Shown here: piece after piece, positions 49,055 to 57,649 of the stretch | Layout of the letters: each line of letters opens with the position of its first letter | Numbering within the stretch: the stretch's first letter is position 1 | Assembly (NCBI RefSeq): GCF_029537235.1 | Contig: NZ_CP120638.1 | Location: 62,001-126,000 of the forward strand | Length of the DNA stretch: 64,000 nt | Direction: 5' to 3' | From: Rhizobium sp. 32-5/1 | GTDB taxonomy: Bacteria > Pseudomonadota > Alphaproteobacteria > Rhizobiales > Rhizobiaceae | The notes under the pieces: model-generated | Told to the model about the DNA's origin: nothing | Seen by the model: the letters and a program-made list of their open reading frames with translations, nothing else | The model's database searches: none | Program-made: the position numbers and the translations under genes

Positions 49055-49261
49055 TTAGCGGGCCAAGCGCATCCCTGCCTTCCCAATCCGTCCCGGAACC
49101 GCACCTCGCTTCTGGCTTCCGGCCACCCACGCCTGACGCGGGGTCTGGTCGAAAAGAGCGATGAACGTTTGGTCCCTATACGGTTTGTGATAGGTTTCGA
49201 CCACCATCGCGATCATTTCCTGGAGCGTCGGGACCCGCACGCTATAATCCGGTTTCGTCAC
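49055..49261 (-). CDS. Small hypothetical protein, unit 2 accessory cluster
   Basis: 68 residues from GTG 49261 with AAAGGA upstream. Begins TKPDYSVRVPTLQEMIAMVV; the C-terminus is basic. Furthest upstream of the minus-strand tiny genes. Unknown function. Confidence 0.5.
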   Translation of the reverse strand: MTKPDYSVRVPTLQEMIAMVVETYHKPYRDQTFIALFDQTPRQAWVAGSQKRGAVPGRIGKAGMRLAR

Positions 49262-49266
49262 TGTTA

Positions 49267-49326
49267 ATTCCTTTCACGAGACACAGCTCGTCGTTTCCCG
49301 AAGCCGAGCCACCGGGATTGTTGCTT
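49267..49326 (-). repeat. Leader repeat, copy 2 (hairpin plus ribosome site)
   Basis: On the minus strand: GGCTCGGCTTCGGGAAACGA, then CGAG-CTGTGT-CTCG, then GAAAGGA, before GTG 49261. The second copy of the element at 48923-48978. Confidence 0.6.
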
Positions 49327-50351
49327 GTTCTTTGGTAAGGGATCAGGGCAACTGATTAGGGTGCCCCGGGTCGTTATCGAGCGTCAGCCAGGCCGCGCTG
49401 GAACCCCGTAGGGAAGCGGCTGGCGCTGATGCAGTGCGGCACCAACAAGGCGCGCGAAAGGGTTCTGCAACATGGCAGCGAACTCCGTTTGATTGTGAGG
49501 GATCAGTTAGCGACGCGGCGCGTCAGGATATTCGGCTATTGAAGGCAGCACCGCTCGGGGGCTTTCCCAGGTCGCTCGAACGGTGCACGACAAGACGTGC
49601 GGGCGATGGGGTTGCCGCTTTGTGGCAGTTATCAATCCTTTCAGTCATCTGTTCGTCCAGTTGTGTTGCGTTGAAATGAACATAGCGGGTCTTCGAGATC
49701 AAAGCAGGGGCGAAACGGGAATTCCGGTTTTCATCGCTAACGAAGTTGTTAACCCATCCCGGTTCGCTGCTCGCCTATCCAAATTCGTCTTGATCTGCTC
49801 TGCCATCGCTCTCGCTTCATCTCGGTGTGTTGAAAGCATGAAAGCATACTTAGAAGAAGAGCGCAGGTCCCGACACGGAAAAAACTGGCCTGAGACTGGT
49901 CCTAAACTGCCGAATATTGGACCTGATCGCTGGAATTGATGATTATGTCTAATGAATTCGCTAACGCGCAAAGCCGTCAGTGACGGCAGGTCTTCGCGCG
50001 CTTTTCGCTTATGAGAAGCTGTCGGGAGATAACGCAATACAGACTCCACCATGGTCGAGAAAGGAACTTTCGACGCGGGAGTGTCCAAATGATCGGCATG
50101 CCAACTCACGGGCAAAACCGCTTCCAAATGATCCCGCCTTTAGCGAGATATGCTTTCTTTCAGCATCATTTGCGCCTCCGTAGGCATGTGGACGTTACGA
50201 GCGTGCCACTAAACGGATTAAAAGTCTATCGTATTTTTATGTTGAGCTTGCTGGTAGCCAGCAACGCTTTTCGGCCGACAAGATTGCCAGCATTGTTGAT
50301 TGCAGAAATGAACGAAAAGCTCTTCTGACACTAATGTCGGAGAGCTTGAAC
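49327..50351. other. About 1 kb without a convincing gene
   Basis: Several open frames exist on both strands (for example 49699-50127 minus and 49583-49939 plus), but none has a good ribosome site or recognisable protein pattern, and they overlap each other. By position it is a candidate promoter region for the small-gene cluster (leftward) and the gene at 50352 (rightward). It corresponds to the 38355-38917 gap of unit 1. Confidence 0.4.
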
Positions 50352-51092
50352 ATGGCCCAATTTCCTACTGATCTTAACGCTCGTATCAACATAAAACGTG
50401 AGGCAAACCTTCAGGCCTACATAGCGCCCAGGCTTGAGGAGCTGAGGGCACTTGATCCGGTCCTAAAAGAGTTGGGACTGGAGCCGGTGGTCAGAGAGGT
50501 CGACAAAAGGGTCGTCGTGTCGTTTGAGAACCCGTCTCGCGACCGCGCTAGCGTTATCACGTTGCACTTCGATGGAAAGGCCAAGACGAGGTCGGCGACA
50601 GCCTCGTGGGCAAAGTGCATAATGGACGTTGATTGGGCCGAAATTCTCACGGTGAGTGACAATGGATGGACATCCAATGCGTTCAACTATCCCGAGGTTC
50701 ACGAACTGCGCGAATGGCCGCCGGAGTCAGTCATTCCGAGCCTCATCCAGTTCCTGCCCGAGAATCCTGTCGTGCAGAAGGGCGACGGACCCACACATAC
50801 GCAGAACTTCGCGCTCGCGGTCCTTTACGAAGACTTGAAGGAGGTACTGAACAAAATTGGTGGTGGTCCGGTCCTCGCCGAACGCAGACAAGACGACGTC
50901 CATGGTACCGTCGAGATGCTCGTGTTCACGGACGCCGAAGGTCGTAAGTACCACCTTGAGTTTTTCAATGACGAGGAAGCGGTCTTGCGCGAGAACGGCG
51001 CGGTCCACTATGGAGGTTCTAGGGAAGATCGCGCGGAGTTAAAAGCCAGCATCCGCGCGATACAAGCAGGATCAGTCCCCGTACTCAAATAA
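50352..51092 (+). CDS. Unknown protein paired with the unit 2 DNA methyltransferase
   Basis: 246 residues from ATG 50352, which has GGAG 9 bases upstream (ATG 50334 also possible). Soluble, acidic. No known domain. It shares order and motifs with the gene at 38918: LKELGLEP, VVSFENP, ITLHFDGKAKT, then later VLYEDLKEVLNKIGG and a GRKYHLEFFND segment. Identity is low, so the two look like old homologues. Convergent with the methyltransferase and overlapping it by 21 bases at the 3' ends. The function is probably tied to the methyltransferase (inference). Confidence 0.7.
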   Translation: MAQFPTDLNARINIKREANLQAYIAPRLEELRALDPVLKELGLEPVVREVDKRVVVSFENPSRDRASVITLHFDGKAKTRSATASWAKCIMDVDWAEILTVSDNGWTSNAFNYPEVHELREWPPESVIPSLIQFLPENPVVQKGDGPTHTQNFALAVLYEDLKEVLNKIGGGPVLAERRQDDVHGTVEMLVFTDAEGRKYHLEFFNDEEAVLRENGAVHYGGSREDRAELKASIRAIQAGSVPVLK

Positions 51093-53255
51093 GTAATCCG
51101 GCACGATCTCGGCTTCCAGTTTATACCGAGTTTGGGATGCTGCCTCGCGCCGTGGGTCGTCTGGATAGCGGGTACGGTTCAAACCTTTCCTCACGGCAGG
51201 CTTCAAGGCTTCGAGGTTGATCGGGGCTGACGCAGCAGCCGTAAGATCGACATGTTCACCAGAAATTACGCCGTGCAGCTGCTGACCAACGACGCGTGCT
51301 AAGACCGGAGGGAACGCGTTTGCCACGAGTGTTCTTTTAACAAGCAAAGATGCATTCGGTGAAAGTTGCCAGCCGGTTGGAAAGCCTTGCAAGCGCATCA
51401 GCAGCGAAATCGTTACCGGAGCGAGCCCATTGGGCGGTAACTCTCCTGGTCTGACGGGTTCGGGCAGCAAGCGTGAGTAATCAATGCCCACGCTTTCCCA
51501 TCTTCCGGTGACTGCCTTGTTAGGGTTCACGCCGGTAACGGTCGGAGCAACTTTATCTCCATGCACGCCAAGCCACGCTTCTACCCATTCGTCATATTCG
51601 CGCTGGTCAGCGATAGGGAAACTGGCGTCTTGATGAGCGCGGCTCGCAGACCAGTAGGGGAATAAGATGTCTGTCACACTATTACGGAAGTTCGTGCGCA
51701 GGTCGCGAGAGGGCATCGGAACCGTCAGCTCCTTGACGCCCAGGTCGCTCGACAACCCGTAAATGATCATCCGCCGCCGCCGCTGGGCGACACCCCAGTC
51801 CGCCGCGTCAAGGACGTAGGTTCCGACGTTGTAGCCGTGCTCTTGAAGGCGCGAGATAATGTCCAGGAGATGCGGCGTGTGTTTGCTATCGAGCAAGCCC
51901 TCGACGTTCTCGAAGTAGAACGCTTTCGGCCGGACAGCTTTGACGATCTCAATGGCCTGCGGAAACTGGTTTCGCTTATCTGCGACACCTTCGCTGTTGC
52001 CTCCGGTCGAAAAGGGCTGGCATGGAACTCCGCCTGCAACCAGATCGATCTGATCCCGAAGCTTTGAAAGCTCACCTGTTACGATAGGATGATCGAGACG
52101 CTTCCTTCTTACCGTCCAATCGGGGCGGTTCGCCATCAGTGTGAGCGTCGCGTGCATGTCATTATCAACGAGGATCGATGGTCGGAACCCGGCGGCACTC
52201 AGGCCAATCGCTTCGCCGCCGATACCTGCGCAAAGTTCAACAGACTTCAACGTTTTCACTGGACGCATGCGTAAGCGGCCCGGGAGATCAAGCCCTACGG
52301 CAGCCGCTTCAAATTCAGATTGCGACGCGGATTTGATACTCGGCTCGGGCGCGGGTTTCAAACCGGCCAACTGCCTCAACAATTCCTCTCCATCGGTTCT
52401 GCAGGGGCGGCAATCGGACATGAGATCGTACAGGCCGTGATAGGTATTAGCGATCCAGGCGGCGTAGGGATCATCAACTCCGAGTGTGAGCGCTTCGGCT
52501 CCGGTCGGGTGCGGCCCGGGGAACAATATTTCGAATTTCTCGCGTAGCGCACGTGACAGATCAACCAGAGTCTCGACGTCGCGTGCCCATTCCGGCGTCT
52601 CAACGTAGAAGTAGTCAAACTCTACTTGATCCATGTCCGCAATGGCCGCGTGACGAACGGCTGCTGCTCTCCGCTCGTCTAACAGTGCCCGCGCCGCATT
52701 TCGGATGTCGTACAGAAGGTGAGCACTTTGTTGACTCGCTCTCTTCCTCAAGTACAGCTGACCCTCATTGTACCAGTCGTGGCTGTCTGGCGTCGTTAAG
52801 GCGAGCTGGGCTCGACGGATAGCCTGAACCTTGTACGGGCTCATGACCTCGCCGCTGGAAATGCGAGTTACCGCTTCGGCCCGAACCTCGTCAGTGGTCG
52901 CGACCAATGCTCTAATCGCTTCCGGTGCTACCCGCCCGAGCCTGATTACTTGTTCATCTTTGCGCAGGCGGTCGGGATAGAAGCGAACTGTGCGTGCGTC
53001 CGCTTTTGATAGACCACAGTCTTCCATCAGCCAGATATGCGTACGCTTGGCATCGATACCAGTGTTCTCTCGAAGGTCCTCGGTCGCGCTAACGATTGCG
53101 AGCATGGCATCTGTAATACGTTTGCGTGCTCTGAGTATGGATGCTCTAGCGACCTTGAAATGGTCGATCTGATTTTCGGAGACGCAATTTTCATCCTCCG
53201 CACGCACTTCGACCACATCTGCAGATTCCTGAAGCATATGCCAAACCCCAACCAT
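51072..53255 (-). CDS. DNA cytosine-5 methyltransferase with long N-terminal extension, unit 2
   Basis: 727 residues. The catalytic part starts near residue 337: motif I SVELCAGIGGEAIG, motif IV GGVPCQPFSTGGN, motif VI FYFENVEGLL, motif VIII QRRRR, late ANAFPP. N-terminal 335 residues: helical, with a possible HTH-like stretch (SSGEVMSPYKVQAIRRA) and a later AWIANTYHGLYDLMSD region. Same overall plan as the enzyme at 39616, but diverged. The start is weakly defined. Target sequence unknown. Confidence 0.9.
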   Translation of the reverse strand: MVGVWHMLQESADVVEVRAEDENCVSENQIDHFKVARASILRARKRITDAMLAIVSATEDLRENTGIDAKRTHIWLMEDCGLSKADARTVRFYPDRLRKDEQVIRLGRVAPEAIRALVATTDEVRAEAVTRISSGEVMSPYKVQAIRRAQLALTTPDSHDWYNEGQLYLRKRASQQSAHLLYDIRNAARALLDERRAAAVRHAAIADMDQVEFDYFYVETPEWARDVETLVDLSRALREKFEILFPGPHPTGAEALTLGVDDPYAAWIANTYHGLYDLMSDCRPCRTDGEELLRQLAGLKPAPEPSIKSASQSEFEAAAVGLDLPGRLRMRPVKTLKSVELCAGIGGEAIGLSAAGFRPSILVDNDMHATLTLMANRPDWTVRRKRLDHPIVTGELSKLRDQIDLVAGGVPCQPFSTGGNSEGVADKRNQFPQAIEIVKAVRPKAFYFENVEGLLDSKHTPHLLDIISRLQEHGYNVGTYVLDAADWGVAQRRRRMIIYGLSSDLGVKELTVPMPSRDLRTNFRNSVTDILFPYWSASRAHQDASFPIADQREYDEWVEAWLGVHGDKVAPTVTGVNPNKAVTGRWESVGIDYSRLLPEPVRPGELPPNGLAPVTISLLMRLQGFPTGWQLSPNASLLVKRTLVANAFPPVLARVVGQQLHGVISGEHVDLTAAASAPINLEALKPAVRKGLNRTRYPDDPRREAASQTRYKLEAEIVPDYLFEYGD

Positions 53256-53358
53256 CCCGATCTGGCAAACTCCTTAGCGCACCAAGGATTTTTCAGCTGA
53301 TAAACGAACTGATAAATTTTTATCGAATTGAAAGAATTCCTTGCTGGAGGAATCTGAA

Positions 53359-53925
53359 TTACCCGCCATTGGGCGGAGGCGACAGGAAATTAGGTCCGTC
53401 TTGCTCGTCTGCCAAGCTTGGCTCGATCCCGAAATCGATAGGCTCCATCTGTGCGTGCCATATCCCGCTTTTCGGGTCGTAGATGCCAGGAAGAGGGTGG
53501 ATTGCATTGATAAGAAGAAAGTCTCGGACATTGAAGGTGGCTATCGCCGCTCGGTATACCAAGGCAGTTGCCGCAATATAGAGGTCTTGTCCGAAACTCG
53601 GGTCTTTAGCGTCGGCGCGAGGTACGTGAAGGTTTTTCAGAGACGGTTCGGCAGAGAGCGTTCCGCACACTTCGATGATTTCCAAGGACGGCAAGATGAT
53701 CGGTATTTCACCGTTCGTCAGCTCCTTGTACCAGGCGCTCAATCGGACCGCCTTGATCGGATTGCGAGCGCAAAGCTCCGTAATCCCTTTTTGTATTTCC
53801 AGAAGGGCAGCGCCTGGTAAAAATATGTTTGGCGCGGTCCGTATAAATTCGACGACGACCGGATGGGGGCTTGTCTTGCTCGTTTCGCTTATAACATCAG
53901 TGTCTAATATAAAAGCCAATTTCAT
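53359..53925 (-). CDS. PIN-domain protein (VapC-like)
   Basis: 188 residues from ATG 53925 (GAGG 7 bases upstream). PIN fold with acidic residues in FILDTDVISE (near residue 9), LLEIQKGITEL and DLYIAATALVYRAAIATFNVRDF. VapC-type toxins cleave RNA. A C-terminal extension of about 40 residues is unusual. No antitoxin gene is seen directly upstream on this strand, so it may be an orphan or have a different partner. Confidence 0.8.
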   Translation of the reverse strand: MKLAFILDTDVISETSKTSPHPVVVEFIRTAPNIFLPGAALLEIQKGITELCARNPIKAVRLSAWYKELTNGEIPIILPSLEIIEVCGTLSAEPSLKNLHVPRADAKDPSFGQDLYIAATALVYRAAIATFNVRDFLLINAIHPLPGIYDPKSGIWHAQMEPIDFGIEPSLADEQDGPNFLSPPPNGG

Positions 53926-54119
53926 CTTCAACCTCTATCCATGCGAGGTCTGATTTTTGTCCCTGTCGAGGGATACTGTCTGAAAGATTAATTAACATAC
54001 GATGAATGTAAACGGGTGGTTTCATCGTCGTGTGTGGTGTTGCGCATACACCAACCCTTCGCCCCTCCTTTGCGTCGTCAAACTCGTTGCAAGAAGTTCT
54101 GGGGCGGTGATAGGTTCTG

Positions 54120-54311
54120 ATGATGGGTGCCAAGGACTCAATTACGATCCAGCCTGGCGACAAGGAACTCTTACAGTTCCTTGAACGCGTCCGTGCGCTC
54201 GGATCGGCCGTCATCGAGACAGGAAATATTCGCTATTTCGTCACGGTCCGGACCGACGTGGTCAGCGACAAGGGGCGAGAGTTCCTGGCACGTGGTGGAC
54301 CCGCTGATTAA
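54120..54311 (+). CDS. Small hypothetical protein
   Basis: 63 residues from ATG 54120 or 54123. Reads DSITIQPGDKELLQFLERVR, then SAVIETGNIRYFVTVRTD, a compact alpha/beta pattern. Divergent from the PIN gene; size would suit an antitoxin but orientation does not. No family recognised. Confidence 0.5.
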   Translation: MMGAKDSITIQPGDKELLQFLERVRALGSAVIETGNIRYFVTVRTDVVSDKGREFLARGGPAD

Positions 54312-54465
54312 GTCAAGAAACCCGTTCCAAATCGCTGCATAATGCTTTCGGTAGCGCCGTCCGCACGCGCGCAAGTGGAAAACCTCAGCCTTCGTTGTCA
54401 CTAATCTTGAGTTCGCTGGCCAATAACACCAGTCTCTGCCGCGACGAAACACTCGGTATATAAAA

Positions 54466-55800
54466 ATGCGACTCCATCCGCTGCAAAACGACGTTGCTCT
54501 CTACGAGGAGGGCTTCGGTGAATCTGATCTCCTGGAAAGGAGGGCTGCCGGGCAGAGAATGTCAGAACTACTGGAGAGGGTTGAAGACCCTATCGTCCTG
54601 GCAGTTGATGGGCCTTGGGGAAGTGGAAAGTCGTATTTTCTGAAGCGTTGGGTTGGGGCGCACACGGTCGAAAACGGTGGCACCGCCACTACCGTTTACT
54701 TTGACGCGTTTGCTAATGACTATCTGGATGATCCATTGATCGGCCTGACCGGTGCGATAGGTGATCGGCTTCCAGCAGGACAACCGCGAAGAAGCTGGAA
54801 GAAAGCGAAAAAGGTCGTCGCAACGGTGGCTCGTCCGGCTTTGAGAATTGCCGCTGCTTTTGCCACAGCAGGCGTGACTGAAGTAGCGGGTCCCGTGATT
54901 GATGCGGCTGTAGAGGCCGCCGGGAAGGAGGCTCAGGACGCAGCTGAAGCGTTCTGGAAGCGCGAAGACGGCCGTCGTGCTGCGATGCTGCAGTTTCGTG
55001 CTGCTCTCAGCGAGATAAACAAGGACGGGAAACCTCTAATCATCGTTGTCGATGAGTTAGACCGTTGCCGACCAGATTACGCGCTCTCGGTTCTTGAAGT
55101 GATCAAGCATTTCTTCGCCGTTGATCGGGTTCATTTCGTTCTGGGCGTAAATCTTGAGGCGCTGGAGCAGATTGTCCGTGTTCGATATGGAACGGGTATC
55201 AACGCCGGTGATTACCTTAAGCGCTTCGTATCGCTGTCGCTGTCTCTCCCCCAACATGTCGGTGACGATCTTTCGGCCCACGCTTCAATCCGCTACTTCA
55301 GAGCCACGGCGAAAGAAATGGGCATCGAGCCCAAGATGTTAGAGGTTGCTGGTGATCTGCTCAGTATGACCCTCAAGGGTACGCAAATCTCGCTCCGAGA
55401 CATCGAAAAGGTTCTGACGCGCCTGGTACTATTGCCGCAACGGAAGGAATTCCATCGAATCTATTCCGGATATCAAACCCTCATCATCTCACTCGTCTTA
55501 TGGCAGGTGCTAAAGCCTGACCTTTTTCGCCGCGCAATGAAGCGCGCCTTGACGGTTGCCGAGATTGAAGAGTTTTTCGGCATGACCGAGGATATGCTGA
55601 AACGGGAATCAGAAACGTACAATCATGACGCATACTTCTTACGCGGCGTTTGGCAATTGGTGCTGACCGGTGCCGTCGACGTTGAAGAAGACAAAGCCCA
55701 CTTTGCGAAAACTTTGGATAACTTCGGTCGAATTGGGCGGGTAATGGAAACGCTAGAGCGTAACTATTTCGGCCTGTTTGAAATTTCAGAGCCCGATTAA
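54466..55800 (+). CDS. KAP-family P-loop NTPase
   Basis: 444 residues. KAP domain: Walker A VDGPWGSGKSYFLKRW near residue 45, Walker B IIVVDELDRCRPDYAL, then EVIKHFFAVDRVHFVLGVN, all family-typical. A helical, Ala-rich insert (about residues 115-165) may touch membranes, as in other KAP proteins. Such NTPases are known in phage-exclusion contexts (for example PifA), so a defence role is possible here but unproven. Confidence 0.88.
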   Translation: MRLHPLQNDVALYEEGFGESDLLERRAAGQRMSELLERVEDPIVLAVDGPWGSGKSYFLKRWVGAHTVENGGTATTVYFDAFANDYLDDPLIGLTGAIGDRLPAGQPRRSWKKAKKVVATVARPALRIAAAFATAGVTEVAGPVIDAAVEAAGKEAQDAAEAFWKREDGRRAAMLQFRAALSEINKDGKPLIIVVDELDRCRPDYALSVLEVIKHFFAVDRVHFVLGVNLEALEQIVRVRYGTGINAGDYLKRFVSLSLSLPQHVGDDLSAHASIRYFRATAKEMGIEPKMLEVAGDLLSMTLKGTQISLRDIEKVLTRLVLLPQRKEFHRIYSGYQTLIISLVLWQVLKPDLFRRAMKRALTVAEIEEFFGMTEDMLKRESETYNHDAYFLRGVWQLVLTGAVDVEEDKAHFAKTLDNFGRIGRVMETLERNYFGLFEISEPD

Positions 55801-55955
55801 TGGAAAAGGGGTTCACCGCAGCCCGGGAGCTTTTCTCAGCGCCAAGGCGCGTCCCGAATATCATCGGTCGGCGGCAACTCACATAATCGTCGTGTTTTAG
55901 ATACGAGATTGCACGACCTAGATACGGCCATATGATGAAGAGGCAATAGGTGTAA

Positions 55956-56510
55956 ATGGCAAGACCACGCGTGATTGATCGTGACCGTCTTCTAGATGTG
56001 GCTGAGAAGTGCGTTGGCGAAAACGGTGCGATTTCCTTGACATTCGGCTCGCTTGCAGCCGCTGCCGGTCTATCGAAAGGTACCGTTCAGACGATCTTTG
56101 TGACACGCGACAATCTTCTTGAGGCGTTGCTCACACGTTGGATGGATCGAGAGAAAGTCAGGTTCGAGGATGAGAAGGCCGGTGTCGATACGGCCGAGGC
56201 TCACGTTCTGGCACACCTTAAAACGACCGAACAAGAAGACGTTGAAATTGGGCGAACGGTTCTGACCATGCTCGCAGCAATCGCAGAGAATGGTCGGACT
56301 AGCCATGTTATGAAAGATTGGTATCAGGATCGCCTACGTGACCTTGAAGCCGATACGCCCGATGCCCGGCGTCAGCGCATCGCGTATCTCGCTGCCGAGG
56401 GCGCGTTCCTAGTACGCAATGTGATTGGCTTGAAAATTGAGAAAGACCGCTGGGAGGAAATATTCCGAGACCTGCGGGACTTGGCAAGGAGTTGGCCTGT
56501 GATCGACTGA
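55956..56510 (+). CDS. TetR-family transcriptional regulator
   Basis: 184 residues. N-terminal HTH: RDRLLDVAEKCVGENGAISL, LTFGSLAAAAGLSKGTVQTIF. The C-terminal ligand domain is variable. The usual neighbour, an exporter or enzyme gene, is absent; a decayed frame follows instead. Likely target unknown. Confidence 0.85.
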   Translation: MARPRVIDRDRLLDVAEKCVGENGAISLTFGSLAAAAGLSKGTVQTIFVTRDNLLEALLTRWMDREKVRFEDEKAGVDTAEAHVLAHLKTTEQEDVEIGRTVLTMLAAIAENGRTSHVMKDWYQDRLRDLEADTPDARRQRIAYLAAEGAFLVRNVIGLKIEKDRWEEIFRDLRDLARSWPVID

Positions 56511-56553
56511 TCCTGGCACCTTCAGCCTTCAGAAGCTTTTTCAGGAGAACGCT

Positions 56554-56760
56554 TATGTTCGCCCAAAAGCAGCCTTCATCCGACGTTTTCGATCCCGTCG
56601 AAGCATCCCTAGCTTATCATGATGGTAATGTCTGAGCGACGATTGCGACCGTCTTGGCCCACTGCGGGCATCTGAGGCAGTAGTTGGTGATCGCTACAGG
56701 CTGCATCAGCAAAGAAACCGATGTCCAGCTCCCACGCTCAAGTTCGCGTTGACTGCAAGC
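56554..56760 (+). pseudogene. Degenerate remnant of a small conserved gene
   Basis: From ATG 56554 the frame reads MFAQKQPSSDVFDPVEASLA, YHDGNV, stop, then continues in the same frame as ATIATVLAHCGHLRQ, stop, L. The pattern of a short protein with an AYHGGN...IATLLADCRHLR core is one I associate with rhizobial hypothetical proteins. The two in-frame stops suggest decay. Confidence 0.45.
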
Positions 56761-56872
56761 CCGAGACGGAGTGGAGTCGGATTTTTCGCAATTCGGTTGC
56801 CCTGCCGCAACCTTGACGACATTCGATGAGCAGGTTTACGCATTTCGAGAAATTCTTCGAGGAGAAGCAATC

Positions 56873-57283
56873 ATGATCATCGCCTTGATAAACTGGCGCG
56901 TACAACCTGCTCAGGTAGGTGCATTCCTGGATAAGTGGAAGACCGGATTGAAACTGGAGGGCGCTCGCGGCCTCGTGGCTGAATTCCTAAGTCGAGTGGA
57001 AGATGACAGCTTCCACGAAGGGGTGACTTGGACCATCGAGCCGGACGATCAAGATGATCGGACAACCTGGGTTTCCCAGAGTTATGTTTCGTATGTAAAT
57101 GTGGGAATCTGGGAAACCGTCGACGACTTCATGAACGCCGTGGGCAAATATATGACAAAAGGGCGCGTCATAAAGGAGGTCTTCGAGGCTGCCCCAAGAA
57201 GGCGAGCCATCCTCACACCAGAGCACTGGCGAATTGGAGTGTCTAGACTACCGTCAGCAACAAGCCCGGGTGTGTTGGAATAG
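56873..57283 (+). CDS. Hypothetical protein, possible dimeric alpha/beta-barrel fold
   Basis: 136 residues from ATG 56873, with GAGGAG 9 bases upstream; the frame is open further but reads as the remnant region. IIALINWRVQPAQVGAFLDKW is like the first strand and helix of antibiotic-monooxygenase/Dabb folds; SYVNVGIWETVDDFMNAVGKY would be the next strand and helix. Family assignment is tentative. Confidence 0.55.
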   Translation: MIIALINWRVQPAQVGAFLDKWKTGLKLEGARGLVAEFLSRVEDDSFHEGVTWTIEPDDQDDRTTWVSQSYVSYVNVGIWETVDDFMNAVGKYMTKGRVIKEVFEAAPRRRAILTPEHWRIGVSRLPSATSPGVLE

Positions 57284-57649
57284 CGGGTGACCCCTGGATG
57301 TTCGCCGGGTTCTCCGCCAGAGTCCAATTGGTTTTTGGCTCGGGGCGAATGGTCATTTAGTAGTTCGGAGATCGTTGCTGCCAACTGATGGCCGTCATCC
57401 ACCACCGTCGGCGGTCCAATCGAATGTGCCTCCAATCTTTCCACTCCTGTCCCTCAAGCCATGGGTGTGAAACTATCCTGATTCGCGCACGGGTGTTAGA
57501 TGGAGCTTGTTTCAGTCTCAAATGCTAGATGACATGACCGCAGGAAACCCTCCCGTTAAGATTGCTTCCCGCAGCGGCATTCTTGACAAAGATCTGCTCC
57601 GAAGCGGCATACTGTTGGATGCTGTTTAAACATGACCAGGAGGGGCATC
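57284..57649. other. Intergenic region, no gene seen
   Basis: 366 bases between two plus-strand genes. A minus-strand frame over 57082-57444 overlaps the preceding gene and looks like a shadow. Nothing recognisable. Confidence 0.5.

Noticed and set aside
48560-49330. CRISPR-like repeat array
   Set aside because: Only two repeat copies, about 340 bases apart, with coding sequence between them and no cas genes.
49699-50127. A 142-codon minus-strand gene in the unit 2 gap
   Set aside because: No ribosome site, no recognisable pattern, and it overlaps an equally unconvincing plus-strand frame.
31109-53255. A CRISPR-associated transposon
   Set aside because: TnsABC-TniQ genes are present, but no cas8/cas5/cas7/cas6 or cas12k gene and no CRISPR array occurs in the window.
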